Shown here: piece after piece, positions 34,036-44,657 of the stretch | Numbering within the stretch: the stretch's first letter is position 1 | Layout of the letters: the number at the start of each line of letters is the position of its first letter | Assembly (NCBI RefSeq): GCF_020921035.1 | Contig: NC_063155.1 | Coordinates: 2,651,001-2,715,000 of the forward strand | Direction of reading: 5' to 3' | Origin: Rhodamnia argentea | Lineage: Eukaryota; Streptophyta; Magnoliopsida; Myrtales; Myrtaceae | DNA length: 64,000 nt | Notes under the pieces: model-generated | Database searches by the model: none | What the model saw: the letters and a program-made list of their open reading frames with translations, nothing else | What the model was told of the DNA's origin: nothing | Position numbers and translations under genes: made by a program

Positions 34036-34556
34036 TGTATGTATGTATGTATGTATGTATGTATTAACTGCTCTACAACACACCACTTATCCAATGTGGA
34101 ACTTCCCTATGACAACTCATACGTGCATATCAACAATCTCCCTCTCACGTGTGAGCTTAGTATTAGGTTTATCTCCTCCTTAACTCAAGTATGGTTATGA
34201 ACAAAGGTATCTCAAATTGAATCTCCATCGATGCCCAACTTTATCCCTAGTCTCTTTCTCCGGACCCATCCGGACCCAACTTTACGCTCACCACGTTGGT
34301 TACCATATTCCTTCCTTTAGACAATTAAAAAACACTGAAATAGATTGCCGGCCCACTAATCGACTATCGGCTATTATATCAATTTTTAGGGAGTGTACAG
34401 TAGAAGTCCGATATCTTCACCTGGAGAGATCACCAAGAGGGAGCCTAAGTATGAGACTGTCAACATATCCAGTCGATCCACTTTCACTCAAAAGTTAAGC
34501 TAATCACTTATATGATATGGGACTTCTTTAAGACAATTCACATGTACATTCTAACA
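33360..34556 (-). mobile_element. TRIM-like miniature LTR retrotransposon with three LTRs
   Basis: The order is LTR, internal, LTR, internal, LTR. The LTRs are 33360-33568, 33853-34135 and 34394-34556, each starting TGTTAG, TGTTGA or TGTACA and ending AACA. On the - strand, an LTR (ending at 33853) is followed by 'aataatatcaaagtcgg', a degenerate initiator tRNA-Met primer site, and each LTR that has one is preceded by a purine tract such as GAGAGGGAGAT. Internal parts are about 260-285 bp with no coding region. The sister unit upstream of DMP copy 2 lacks this block. No clear target duplication remains. Confidence 0.65.
34005..34063 (+). repeat. (ATGT)n microsatellite inside the middle TRIM LTR
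   Basis: About 14-15 uninterrupted ATGT units. The corresponding place in the first LTR has only 'atatatatt' (33490-33500), so the expansion happened within one LTR copy after it formed. Confidence 0.9.
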
Positions 34557-35125
34557 TGATTCATTCACTTTGGAATTAACCTCCCATGAAAGATGTTATA
34601 GTTATAAAAGCATGTTCTTGACCTCATTGAAGCCTGTTGAGGCTATATTTTCCTCTGTGGTTGGTAGGACCATCACCTACGTGTAAATATGACTTAAAAG
34701 CCGCTGATCTCCATCCATCAATCAGAAACATGTTTGAAGGACATTACCTCTATACATAGTGTGGATTTCGTTTATTAGGTTTCAAGATACTTGTAAGGCA
34801 CAAAAACATACAGTTTAGTGTTCGGAAGTATTCGATACTAAAAGATAATATCGAACTAAATGTAGCTGCCACAAATGCATGACGTCTACGTGTGATTTCT
34901 TGTGACAACTCAAAATTATCATTGTTTATTAATGGAGGATCACTTGCTTACTCCATCCTCTCCTCTCCTCTCCTCTCACACCCAAAACGTGATGAACGAA
35001 CTCTTGCTCTTCATAAGATTCGACCGTCAGAGGATTGGACTGAAATTGGCCAACTCTCTACGACTGGACGCAAAAATTTCCCGTACAAGAAACGTCCTCT
35101 TTCTCTTCCCCCTCCTCGCTCCGCA
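34557..35125 (+). other. Upstream region of DMP copy 3
   Basis: No gene. It aligns with the 5' flanks of DMP copies 2 and 4. Shared blocks include 'gatacttgtaaggc.caaaaac', 'gtgacaactcaaaattatcattg', 'ggatcacttgcttactccatcctctcc' and 'gattcgaccgtc.gagg.ttgg'. These are candidates for conserved regulatory sequence. Confidence 0.6.
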
Positions 35126-35133
35126 TATAAATA
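35126..35133 (+). promoter_or_regulatory. TATA box of DMP copy 3
   Basis: TATAAATA followed by 'acctaattagtg.ttgt', as in copy 4. It lies 106 bp upstream of the ATG at 35239. Confidence 0.7.
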
Positions 35134-35238
35134 ACCTAATTAGTGGTTGTTTCAAGACACACAAACACAACTCCATATGCTTCATAAAACCCTAGCTAGC
35201 TCGTTACTTTTACAAAATAGTAGGTATTTTCCAAAAGG

Positions 35239-35820
35239 ATGGGCAAGAAAACAAGCACCACCAAGAGCAAGGCATTCAACGGACTAGGCAACCTCATCAG
35301 GCACCTTCCGACCGGAACCGTCTTCTTGTACCAATTCCTCAGTCCTGTTTTGACGAACAACAGCCAGTGCCGCCCCATTAACAAGTACCTAAGTGCCCTA
35401 CTAATCGGAGTTTGTGGCCTTTCGTGTAGTCTTGCTTGCTTCACCGATAGCTACAAGGGAAGTGATGGGGAGACCCACTATGGGTTTGCCTCGGCCAAGG
35501 GCCTCTGGCCTAGCTCGAGCTCCGGTGATTCTGTTGACTTGTCGAAGTATAAGCTTCGGTTCGGAGATTTTGTCCATGCTTTCTTTTCGGTGATTGTTTT
35601 CGCAGTTCTTGTGTTGTTGGACACGAACACTATGAGGTGCTTCTATCCGTCTTTCGAGAATACAGAAAAGACTTTGCTCATGATCTTGCCAACCATGATC
35701 GGCACGGCCGCAGGTGCAGTGTTCATGTTGTTCCCAACCACACGCCACGGAATTGGGTATCCTTCGAGTGAGACTAAGACTAACTCGGAGACTAATTCTT
35801 CCTCGCAGAGCAAAGTCTAG
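35239..35820 (+). CDS. DMP: DMP (DUF679) membrane protein, copy 3
   Basis: An intronless 193-residue member of the DMP four-span family, the shortest of the four. Its head is only [13 protein letters not shown] before [19 protein letters not shown] (about 16-34). All family motifs are intact: [62 protein letters not shown], and [11 protein letters not shown] at the end of the last span. Predicted spans lie at about 18-37, 49-69, 107-128 and 141-161. The tail is a short Ser/Asn/Thr stretch. The neighbouring promoter block and TATA box support this start. Nothing in the sequence indicates decay, so this copy is likely functional. Confidence 0.93.
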   Translation: MGKKTSTTKSKAFNGLGNLIRHLPTGTVFLYQFLSPVLTNNSQCRPINKYLSALLIGVCGLSCSLACFTDSYKGSDGETHYGFASAKGLWPSSSSGDSVDLSKYKLRFGDFVHAFFSVIVFAVLVLLDTNTMRCFYPSFENTEKTLLMILPTMIGTAAGAVFMLFPTTRHGIGYPSSETKTNSETNSSSQSKV

Positions 35821-35874
35821 GGAGCTTAATGATAAACAAAAGTACATATCATGATCTACATGCAAGACTCATGT

Positions 35875-36170
35875 GCTCAACGAGGAGTATGTAATTACGA
35901 TTGTATGTACTTTGTTGCCATAGATTTTACATTTTATTGGTGATAAATGATTTATTTGTTTTGAAATCAATAAATTTGTTGACGTATGGTACGATGTAAC
36001 CACATGCATGTTTCCAAATACTTGCATCTACGACTTCTCATATTAGACTCTTTTGCTGTACAACGAATATGTGATTATGGTTGTATGTATTTCTTGCGGT
36101 TGTTCTTACGTCGTATTGGTAGATAAAGGATCAATTTGTGTTGAAATTGATAAATTCGTTCATATCATTT
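35875..36170 (+). repeat. Tandemly duplicated 3' end of DMP copy 3
   Basis: The terminal 3' sequence occurs twice. The first copy (about 35875-35985) has 'gtatgtaattacgattgtatgtac' and 'caataaatttgttgacg' and resembles the end of DMP copy 2. The second (about 35988-36170) begins 'tggtacgatgtaaccacatgcatgtttc', has 'tatgtgattatggttgtatgta', and resembles the end of DMP copy 4 (47634-47695 and 47942-48040). In the second copy the AATAAA has become 'ttgataaatt'. Confidence 0.6.
35969..35974 (+). terminator. Polyadenylation signal of DMP copy 3
   Basis: AATAAA in 'gaaatcaataaatttg', about 150 bp after the stop. Confidence 0.6.
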
Positions 36171-36184
36171 GATTAGTATGTAGT

Positions 36185-37321
36185 CATGAGTGGCATATCA
36201 ATCATATTCAACTTTGTTTTTTTTTTAAAAGGTGATTTTGTCCTTGACAAAAGAATTGTGTGTTTTTATCCTCTTCAAAAGTGACTCAGTCAGCTCCACT
36301 AAATGGTCAAAGGGCATCAAGCATCCACCATTGAGCAAATTCATGTGTGGCCTCAGCATGCGGTCTAAATCCGAAGATAAAATGCCGAGTATGAAGCTCT
36401 TTGGTGATTTCTAAACATCAATCGAAGGAAACATCGTCAGTCGATTTGAATTTCCTCTTTCCCATGAAGGGGTACTCCAGCCAATATAATTCTGGCATAC
36501 CTATGGCCTACGTCAATCGAATTGCCTGGTGCAATATTGCGAAGAGCATACTTCAAACCCTGGGTAGAATTCGCCCTTTGTTGACAATTTCAACCGTAGC
36601 TCGACAAGAGTGAGCACACTAAGCCAGAAATCGGCAGATCTTTCGAGAGGAATGAAACAAAAATAGAGATAATCCGCAAATTGAAGGGACAGAAGTTGAA
36701 TTCATCAGCATGATACCGAATAAAAAACCGAAGAAAGTACTTAAAAGGAGAAGAATATCTTTTAAAATTGGTATGAGAGGATGGCTTAGCAATCGACAAC
36801 CTAGGAAATCAGGAAAATAAGGTTGAAGCTCTAGTTTATTAGATTGCGGTAACGTACGAAATTCATCAGAGAAAAGGAAAGGAAAGTATAGAGCAATCCA
36901 AGCCTAGAGGAAATGTCAGACTAAGTCTTGATACATAAATAGAGATGCATATGTGATGTTTCTGTACAAAGCAGCAAGAACAAGTGGGCCTAAGCCAATC
37001 GATATGCCTTCGGTCAGACTGGAAGCTATATCAAGAAGGTCTTTCGATACTCAGAAAAAAAACCATACTCGGAGAGCCAAAACAAGAAAAAGGCAACATG
37101 TCCAACATCGGTGACTTTGCCAAACGTCCGACGAAATCTGGCCATAAAAATTACCAGAAGAAAGGGTGTTGTCATCGATAAACCGGAGGTGTATAGAGAG
37201 TTTGATGTCTTTCACATGTGTACCACAAGGACAGAAATCAGCAATACCGTACAGGTCTAATAGAGTCATCAACATTGGCCCGAAGGGAAAAAGATGCAAT
37301 TAGCCGGAGGGGGCCAAAAAC
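36185..37321. other. Intergenic, no gene identified
   Basis: No recognised domain on either strand. The - strand frame 37051-37299 is open for 82 codons but I do not recognise it. Codon use does not single it out. Confidence 0.4.
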
Positions 37322-38821
37322 GGGCTTTTTTTCAAACCAAGATAAAAAAAAATAATAATAATTATCAAATCAAGCGTAAAAAAATTTTATTTACTAAATC
37401 AGGTGCTGCTCTGCAGTCTTGCTACTGAGCGGTCGTCACACTACCGAGCGGGCCAAAAAAGCAAAAAAAATTTCTGCACGGCAGCCCGATTGAAAAGCGG
37501 GCAGAGCGCGTATTTTTTTAAAATTTTTTATTCTTGCTTGGCAATCATACTGCCAAGCAAACATTGGCTATTTTTTTTTTTTTAAAGTTGTTGAGTGGCT
37601 TGCTTGGCATTTAATCTTTTTTTTTTTTTAATTTTTTTTAATCATTTTTTAATTTCTTTTTATTGTTTCCTTTTAATCATTTTTTTATTATTCAATTTGT
37701 TCTCTGGAATGGACAAAATATTTATGAAATTCCTATATAATACAATGTTCTGTGTTAATGAGCGAGCGAGCGAACGAACGATCGAGCCCGCGGAGCAAAC
37801 GCTCGCTCGGTTTGCGGGGTCGAGGCTCGCTCGTTCATTCGTTCCCTCCGCGGCCTCAATCGTTTGTTCGCGCCGCAACCTCGATCATTTGTTCGCTCAC
37901 TCCGTGGGGTCGAGGCTCGCTCGCTCGTTTGTTCACTCCACGGCCTCGATCGTTCACTTGCTCATCCTCAATCTTCAATTTGTGGCGAACTCTCTCCATC
38001 AAAGACATTTCGGGTTTAGTTGGAAGGAGAGATCCCACGAGAAATTCATTTGCAACTCATCCTCATCGTCCGACATGGTCGCGCCAGTTCCTTCGCCCAA
38101 ACTCATTCGTACAAATAATTCCAATTTATGGAAAGATGCGTTCCTGAGTGAGTCCACTCCATTAAGCACTAGACGTGGCAAGGAAACCACAACACAACGT
38201 AAACATGAGCGTTAAATTCATAAACACGATGCATGCTCTCTATTACGATAGTCCCTTTTCTCACTCTATAATGAGACTAGGATGGCTTGGTTTACTCCAA
38301 CACGGAATGTAAACATGAGCGAGCGAACAAATGATTGAGACCGCGGAGCGAATGAACGAGTGAGCAAACAAACCATTGAGGCCGTGGAGCGAACGAGCGA
38401 GCGAACAAACTAGCAAGCAAGCGAGCCACGACCCCGCAGAGAGAGCGTTCGCTCCGCGGGCTCGATCGTTCATTCGCTCACTCATTAACACGGAACATTG
38501 TACTATATAGGAATTTCATTAATATTTTATCCATTATAGAGAACAAATTGAATAATAAAAAAATGATTACCCAACAACTCGAAAAAAATGGCCAATGCTT
38601 GCTTGGCAGTATGACTGCCGAGCAAGCATAAAAAAAAAAAAATAATAATACGCGCATTGCCCGCTCGGCAATCGGACAACCCATCGGGAAATTTTTTTGC
38701 TTTTTTCGCCCGGTTGGCAGTGTGATCGCCGAGCGGCACCTGATTGGTAAGATAAAAAATTTTTTACACTTGATTTGGTAATTATTATTATTATTTTTTA
38801 TCTTGGTTTGGAAAAAAGCCC
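37322..38821. mobile_element. Foldback MULE-like element 2 (about 510-bp or longer inverted arms)
   Basis: The ends are GGGCTTTTTTTC and, inverted, GGGCTTTTTTCC. The 9-bp target duplications are gccaaaaac (37313-37321) and accaaaaac (38822-38830), 8 of 9. The left arm (37322 to about 37950) and right arm (about 38310-38821) are imperfect inverted copies, more diverged than in element 1. They carry hairpin modules (GCTTGGCA..TGCCAAGC at 37536-37558; GCTTGGCAG..CTGCCGAGC at 38601-38623) and an inner GAGC/GAAC-rich block (37757-37950 and 38310-38485). The spacer is about 360 bp. It has no transposase. It shares end sequence, A/T tracts and hairpin style with the element at 1336. Confidence 0.7.
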
Positions 38822-38830
38822 ACCAAAAAC

Positions 38831-41800
38831 TGGTTACGGCGCCCAACGGCCTAAATCTAGATCCCAATCCAAGCAGCAAAATTGAAGAGCTACATCTCAA
38901 TGTTGGCTTCTCTCCAAGCAGAAGATATTTGGTTTTGGGATTTCATGCTAAGGGCACCGCTTATAAAAGTCAAAATCGAAAGAAGGGAAGCCCCTGGATC
39001 ACTGGGATCCGGTCAACCATACATACTCTATGATGGATTACTTCAGGAAAGGGAGTTTTTCTTCTCTAAAACGAGGGAAACAACTCTGAAGAGACCGTGG
39101 AATATGAAGAAGATCATGAGAAGATGAGTATATGTGGGAGTTTTAGGAGACATCGAAGCAACCAGCTGAGGGCAAACGCCGTCTCGAGGTCGATAAAAAC
39201 CAGAAGGGAACGATATTTTGACCCTTGGAGATGAAGTTGCTGTTGAAATAAAAGTCAAATCTTGTCAAGCTTATGTACCCTTCGAAAAGAGGCAACGATT
39301 CCATAATTATGCTCATAATGACAATGATTCGCAAAGCGTGTCGAGTGAAGCGAAGGGTTACAAGGGGCGGAGACACAGCCGTTGGAGCATATTATTAGAG
39401 GTTTGAGGGTCAGAGTGAAGGATAGCCGGAGGTAGTGGGTCAGATTGGGGACATCTTGTTCTTTGATGATGAGGATGAAGTGCTTTTTTTTTTTTCCTGT
39501 GTAAATGACGATGAAATTTCAGATGAAGATCTTTACCAAAAAAAAAAAATTTCAGATGAAGATTATAGTCTCTTGTTATTCACGAAGAAATTTCTCAGGG
39601 ACAACTCCCAGACCTAAGCTCGAGCTCCTCACCATTGAACGGAAATCTTCGCTTTTTGATTGTTCTTTGTTGCTCGGTATTTATTCAACTTGCTCATCTT
39701 TACTGTCAATTGACGGTGAGGGCTGTTGGTGCAGCGAAGAGTACAACCATGAACGAAGAAGACGAGAAGAACGAAAGAAAGAAAAAAAGAAGAGAAAAGA
39801 AAAGAAAAGAAATGTCTCTCGGTGAAAATGCCTCTAACCTTATCGCCGGAAAAAATCAAGTGCTTGTCCACCGGTTAGCATTTGGCCAGCTCATGATCTC
39901 AGGCCCTTATTTGAAATTAATATAGCCACTTCAGAAGTAAGACCCACTTTGAACCATTTTTTGGGAAAATGAACCCACTTCAGGCTCTTATTTGAAATTT
40001 CCCTTAATTTTATCAACCATAGCAAGCCACACAAGATAATACTAGGGTTGGTCCTAAGTGGCTAAAGGTTCGGAAGCCTAATACGTCTTGTTCAATGCAA
40101 GGAAGCAATCACATCAAGCAAACTTTTGACTTACCTAGAATGCGAGAACTTCAAAACCAACAAGCCGCCGGCGAGGGATGCACAAAAGGGAAGTTATGGA
40201 CTGCGACAATGAGAGCATGGCAAGAACGTTCCAAACGTAGCAATGAGGACTTCAAGACACCACAGTAGTTCTTAGTTGGGCGCCGGAAAACCTGCAAAAG
40301 AGAAGCAGATCACTGGGTATCATCGGAAATGCTGGCCGAGGCACTCGGATGCTGCTGCTTGGTGACTGGACCAGGAATACAAAGAGCTCCGGCTATGGCA
40401 AAAACTCGTGGAATGATTGATTGTTACTGGTGATTGTCTGGGTGGGCTATGAACGCCCCGGGTGTCACCAGAAACATTGAAAATCTGCAGCAAATAAGGC
40501 GTTTGAGGGCTACTATTCGTGGAGAATGGCGGCACGGGGACTGAGATCTCGTTAGTGCTGGGTCGGCCTGACTTCGCGAATGATGAATTTTGTCTCTTCC
40601 CTTGCTATGGTTTCCTTTTATGCTTCTATTTATATTGCCGTGAATGTGTCCAAATTCACCTACAATTGCTCGTAATTTCACGGCCAGTTCATTCCATGAG
40701 CATCAACTTCTTAGATCGTTCCCTAGATTTCTTCTCTTCCGCTTATTCTCTTGCCGATCTCTCCTCTTGCCAGCCATATTTCCTAGTTCAATGATCCTTA
40801 TGAATTAGGGCTAATCCAAGCCAATTGATCTTATACAGCATCAATTCCATTGCTACCTCTAGTTAGCCGAATTTCTTATACCATACACTTGATGGTGATT
40901 GAAAGTCTATTGGTCCTAAGTGGATGATGTTGCATATATGATGATTTAGAGCAATTTAAGAAGTTTTATGATGATCCATGAGGTTTGTGATTCAATTGAG
41001 TGATGAATGTTAAACTTTGATACTTGAATGTTTGAAGATGTGCTTGAATATTCGTATAACTTAGTTGAAGGTGTTCTAAGCTTAGATGAACGCATATGAT
41101 CATGCGTTGAATGTATGAATATTTTCAGGAAAATTTGAAGCTATTTCGACCTTACTGTGTTCAATGATTTTTTCCGAGAAATAGGTGTAGAATCTAGAAT
41201 ACTTGTCTTCAGATAAGTTAAGATAGATATTTGTAGCTTTAATTTAAAAAAAAATTGAAAATCATTAAGGCTGTGAACATTGAGACTGAAGTTACTTAAG
41301 AGAACTGGGGTTTGATCTGAATAATCTGTCTTGGTGTCGATTGATTATTTTTGCAAATAATAAGTAGTTGGAGGACTAGTTTACAAAAACTAAAATATGA
41401 AAGTTGTAGGAGAGGTCCTGAACTGTAAACAACCAAATTTCATCAAATTCTATTAAGTTTGTCAATTTCTGGAGTTTTTGGGTCAGATTCATGCGCCGGA
41501 CTTTTGGGGATCTTCTAGGGGAGTTTCAAGACCTTGTTTTCTTTGCTTGGATTGGCTTTCTCTTCTCTCCCACTATGTTTTAGGAGTTTGTTTATGTGCA
41601 TAAATTTTTGCAGCTGATAAAATTTATATTGACTTTGAATGGGTCTCGCAACCCGAAAGAATTCTCGTGATCTTAGGTGAATGTGAAGACCAATTCGATA
41701 ATCGATCCGATCGACAGTCATGGAGGAAGATGTTCGTAACCTGACTCCACAAACACTTTGTGACTAGGCCGCTTTCCCTTCCCGATTGAGATTTAGGTTA

Positions 41801-42196
41801 AGTTTCGGGGGTTTCATTATCCCGGATTAGATCTAGATATAGATCTGGAAGTTCCTTACAAATATTTGATATATGTTCTTTCAACATTTTGATGTTGGTG
41901 TTATTGCTTGGCAATGGTAATGGGGATTTTGAACCTAGACACGCACCGTAAGCCTTTGCAAATGGTGTGGAAGATCCCGGTGTGTGCTTATCACCGAATC
42001 TAGTGATTGGCCGCTAATCATTTATAGAATTGTTCTTAATGGATGAGAGTATGCTCTTAGTTGTAGAGTCTGCTTTGTCATTTACTTTTTGAGATTTGAT
42101 TTGCTCTGCAGTTATTTGGGACTTGCTAGGCTTGAAAGCCTTCTTTGTAACTCTCATTCTACTTAATGAATGAAATCCTTTTTCGAAAAAGAAGTC
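38831..42196. other. Long stretch without a recognised gene
   Basis: The frames at 38831-40780 are short and without domains. The pieces on either side of the foldback element (37050-37313 and 38831-39400) have a similar look and were one sequence before it inserted. From about 40800 the text is AT-rich with phrases such as 'aaaactaaaatatgaaagttgtaggagaggtcc' (41388-41416), common in plant retroelement LTRs and leaders. No pair of LTRs or primer site could be found. An AG-rich run lies at 39760-39815. Confidence 0.35.
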
Positions 42197-43045
42197 GATC
42201 AATTTGAATGAATAAGGTCAAAGTTGGAATTGGCATCAAAACCGATACAAATTGAGTCCAAAGTGGGATGACTATTTTACAAAATTTTAAAAGATAAAAA
42301 TTGTGGAGAACGTAATGAGATATTAATCTGTAAAATTTGGCTCTATTTGGTGGTCATTTATTAGTATTAGTCGGTCGGATCAGAATAGGGCATAATCCGG
42401 GCAGTCGGGTTTAATTGAACTCTTTGTATTAATTGGACCATCATTAGGTAAAGCAACCTTAATAAAAGTTTAAGTAAGCATCCTAAGCTTCAATTAACAA
42501 TTAGAATCGCTTGATTTGGAATTCGTTGAGGCATTTAATCGAATTAAAACTTAGAAGGTCAGAATCAGGGTTTCGAAATGAAACTACCCAAATTTAGTTA
42601 AATTCTATCGAGGACAAGTTGGTCAATTTGAATGAACAAGGTCAAAGTTGAAATTGGCCAACAAAACTGATACAAATTGAGTCCTCAGGGTAAATTTCAT
42701 AATTTACATAGTTGAAAGACTATATTATAAAATCTTAAAAGATTAAAGTGGTAGAGCGCCTAATGAGCTATTTGTTCATAAAATTTGGCGCCATTTGGTG
42801 GTCATTCAGCTTCTTCTTCTTCTTCTTTTTTTTTTTCAAATTTTGAAGTAGTCGGGAACAAGGCATAATCTAGAGTAGTCGTGTAAACTGATCTTTTCTT
42901 TATTAATTGAGCAGTAGTTAGGAAAGTGATCTGAATGAAAGTTGAAGAAAAAATCCTAAGCTTTAATTAACAATTGGAATTACTTGATATTGAATTCATT
43001 AAGGCATTTAATCAAAATAGAACTTAGAAGGTCAGAATGAGGGGA
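42197..43045 (+). repeat. Tandem repeat, two units of about 415-435 bp
   Basis: Unit 1 (42197-42609) and unit 2 (42610-43045) share 'tcaatttgaatgaa.aaggtcaaagtt', 'gatacaaattgagtcc', 'aaaatttgg..c.atttggtggtcatt', 'aacaatt.gaat..cttgat' and 'aacttagaaggtcagaat' in the same order. Unit 2 has an added pyrimidine tract ('cttcttcttcttctt'). Confidence 0.7.
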
Positions 43046-44657
43046 AAACAAAGAAGTTAATCGACTAATTGATTTCGTGGTTTATAAGTCTAATTAGCTT
43101 AAATGCATGCCTAGTTGACCTTGCTTGTGATTGGATTGATGAGTAATTGCCATTAACAATGCATGATTCTTTGGCGGGTAGCTTAAGAATGGAGATTAGA
43201 CTTTAATTAGGTGGTTAGAGACTTAGCCCACTGCCTGAGGAACTTGCAAGTGGGTTTAATGATCACTTGGCACTAATTAATTGATCCCCAACTGATTATG
43301 AGGTGGATAAGTAATCGCATTGTATGATTGACATCAAATTCCAAATCAAGCTTGACTTTTTAGTTATTTATGACTAATGGATTGGATGAACATGGTAATG
43401 TGAGAGATGAGTAATTGCATGGATGATGAGATGATGGCGAAGACCGACGGCTAAGAGCTTGGAGTGGCGGTCCGTGGTGGCGATATATTTAGGTTTGCTA
43501 GCTTAGTTTAGTATTAAGTAGGCTAGCCTAGTTAATAGACATATGAATTTATAATCAAAATAGCTTAGAAATAGTCTAGTAAAAAAATAAAATCAATTTG
43601 GACTTAAAATTGCTCTCTTAATGAATGCGTAGCTTAGTCTAGATTAGTAATATCATTCTTAACAAAAGATTTGAAGCTAAGCCCGCCTTAATCTAACTCA
43701 ATATAGAAATTAGGTTTAGTCTCTAGCATTAAGGTAATGGGGATCATGTTCGGGGGCTAAAAAATAAAGCCATGTAATTCTTTGCCCGGCTTAGTGTTAG
43801 GTCCAGCTCACGAGAGATCATGTCCCGAGGCTTAGAACAAAGCCACATATGTTCTTTGCTTGACCGGTATCGGGTTTTCTTTCTCATCCTTTACTTTAGT
43901 TATTTCAATACTTTGATGTTTAATTCCCCTACTTTCAGTGCATTATTAATAATTAGGATATGCCTTATGATCATAACAAATCCCTGAAGAAACATTGCAT
44001 GAACACTTTGCGACTTGAATGACCTTTAGGATTGCTAATAACAAAGACCATTTGTTCATTTGGATGAGCAATCTAATCAAGTTCGAGGTATCGAAAGTGC
44101 ATGAACAGAAACTATTAGTGCAGTCAAGTCCCCAAGCCTAGAAAACTCTGATTGTGTAGAAAGTGAGGCAATCTCTCATGCCTCACTTGGTTTCTAGCCG
44201 ACCCAAAAAGCTAGTGGTCATCCCTATTTCGCAGAGAATATTCGTAGGCTAAATCATATTAAAAAAGAATCTAATGTTGGGCGCTGTAAGAACTTCAGAG
44301 AGCTTGCGCCTAAACGAAAGCCGTTGGCTTACCTTTTAGGTATTACCTCAAAACTCTATCCTTTTCCCCATCGACCGCATCTGAAAAGACCGTCATCTGA
44401 AAAGACAATCGTGACAATTATTGTTGGTAAAAGTAAGTTATGAGCGTCACCTACGTGTAATTTAAACTAAATGGAAAGTGGAGATCTCCATCCATTAATA
44501 AAAAATATAGTTGAAGGACATTACCTCTATACATGGTGTGGTTTTGGTTATTAGGTTTAAGATACTTGTAAGGCCCAAAAACATTTAGTTTTGTGTTTGG
44601 AAGTATTCGACACTAAAACGTACCATCAAACTTAATCTAGTTGCCACAAAATGAATG
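43046..44657. other. Intergenic, then upstream flank of DMP copy 4
   Basis: No gene. A short internal repeat occurs at 43739-43875, where 'gatcatgt.c.ggggct.a.aa.aaagcca' is given twice. From about 44440 the sequence matches the 5' flanks of copies 2 and 3 ('tacatggtgtgg', 'gatacttgtaaggcccaaaaac'). Confidence 0.45.

Noticed and set aside
34001..34200. Frames with YVCM repeats
   Set aside because: Pure translations of the (ATGT)n microsatellite.
37051..37299. An 82-codon - strand frame as part of a resistance-type gene
   Set aside because: No leucine-rich repeat or nucleotide-binding motif is visible and the frame is short, so the impression has no support.
37595..38215. A 206-codon + strand frame and its overlapping partners
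   Set aside because: They come from the GAGC/GAAC-type repeat block and inverted arms of the foldback element. Both strands are open for the same compositional reason.
40800..44200. A full LTR retrotransposon
   Set aside because: The text has a retroelement flavour, but no LTR pair, primer-binding site, polypurine tract or coding domain could be found, so it was left as unassigned intergenic DNA.
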